Both the position numbers and the translations under genes were made by a program. From positions 1 through 23,915 of the forward strand of contig JAKIVF010000048.1 of NCBI GenBank assembly GCA_021647145.1: a stretch of 23,915 nt of DNA. Reading direction: 5' to 3'. Below the pieces are notes generated by a model, which made no database searches, had not been told where the DNA came from, and was given only the letters and a program-made list of their open reading frames with translations. Source of the stretch: Methylococcaceae bacterium. GTDB taxonomy: Bacteria; Pseudomonadota; Gammaproteobacteria; Methylococcales; Methylomonadaceae. This document shows positions 23,574-23,915 of the stretch, piece after piece (position 1 is the stretch's first letter; every line of letters begins with the position of its first letter).

Positions 23574-23586
23574 ACCTTAAAACATT

Positions 23587-23915
23587 ATGGCAAAACAACA
23601 ATTTCAATTCACAATAGAAGCAGGCAAAGCCGAACGTCATTACTGGATAGATCTTTGGCGCTATCGAGAATTATTTTACATTCTGGCATGGCGTGACATA
23701 GCGGTTCGATACAAACAAACTATCATTGGTGTTTTATGGGCAGTTATCCGCCCTCTATTAACCATGATAATTTTTGTTGTCGTCTTTGGAAAAATAGCAA
23801 AACTTCCCAGCGAAGGTGTTCCCTACCCTATTTTTGTGTTTGCCGCCATGTTGCCGTGGACTTTTTTTGCCACAGCATTTTCCGATGCGAGTAACAGCTT
23901 GATAGGCAATGCCAA
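23587..23915 (+). CDS. ABC-2 type polysaccharide exporter permease (Wzm-like), 5' part only
   Basis: The frame opens with MAKQQFQFTIEAGKAERHYW and continues WRYRELFYILAWRDIAVRYK, then IIGVLWAVIRPLLTMIIFVV, and is still open at the right edge after about 109 codons. The LW.YR.L...L..RDI.VRYKQT.IG..WA...P opening is the hallmark of permeases that export O-antigen or capsule glycans with a Wzt-type ATPase. The amphipathic N-terminal helix and the first two membrane segments are visible. It lies 199 bases after the sugar transferase. That spacer holds a hairpin just before the start but no clear ribosome binding site. The ATPase is expected just beyond the window. Confidence 0.93.
   Translation, partial: MAKQQFQFTIEAGKAERHYWIDLWRYRELFYILAWRDIAVRYKQTIIGVLWAVIRPLLTMIIFVVVFGKIAKLPSEGVPYPIFVFAAMLPWTFFATAFSDASNSLIGNA

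Noticed and set aside
23540..23586. RfaH ops/JUMPstart element before the polysaccharide exporter
   Set aside because: The GGCGGTAGCGTG-type core is absent; only a short unrelated hairpin is present.

Overview
The window looks like chromosomal DNA of an AT-rich gammaproteobacterium that probably uses one-carbon compounds. The gammaproteobacterial placement rests on the conserved order rpoE-mucA-mucB-mucD-lepA-lepB-DUF4845-rnc-era-recO-pdxJ with nadB divergent. The one-carbon hint rests on a formaldehyde-activating-enzyme (Fae) family protein. A methanotroph or methylotroph (for example Methylococcales-like) is an inference and is not proven by this window.

Layout. Bases 1-138 are the end of an IS3-like insertion sequence whose OrfA runs off the left edge. 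Bases 155-4049 are an accessory stretch: a small coiled-coil protein, a 477-bp gene-free region with a nested stem structure, a ketose 3-epimerase-like enzyme, a broken gene (about 1768-2119), an 83-residue protein with a flagellar-rod-like C-terminus, a radical SAM protein, and a divergent Fae homologue that lacks the Fae active-site histidine. Bases 4174-8130 hold a TonB-dependent receptor (possibly for copper), a divergent DsbD_2/SafE-like membrane protein, and a sigma-54 activator with no sensory domain.

Bases 8144-18020 form one dense minus-strand block of 11 genes. It starts with the sigma-E-type factor, its anti-sigma factor, the anti-sigma stabiliser and a periplasmic HtrA protease. 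It continues into translation and secretion factors (LepA, signal peptidase I), RNase III, Era, RecO and PdxJ. A sigma-E-like promoter precedes rpoE, so envelope stress could feed transcription of the whole block. nadB diverges from rpoE and is followed by a HopJ-family gene.

Bases 20337-21769 carry a cytosolic 5'-nucleotidase and a DUF188 protein as a pair. From 21993 to the right edge a surface polysaccharide locus begins: an initiating undecaprenyl-phosphate sugar transferase, then a Wzm-type ABC exporter permease cut by the window end.

I saw no tRNA, rRNA, CRISPR array or prophage. No defence system was recognised. The most distinctive items are the His-less Fae homologue facing a radical SAM gene, and the receptor / membrane protein / sigma-54 activator cluster.
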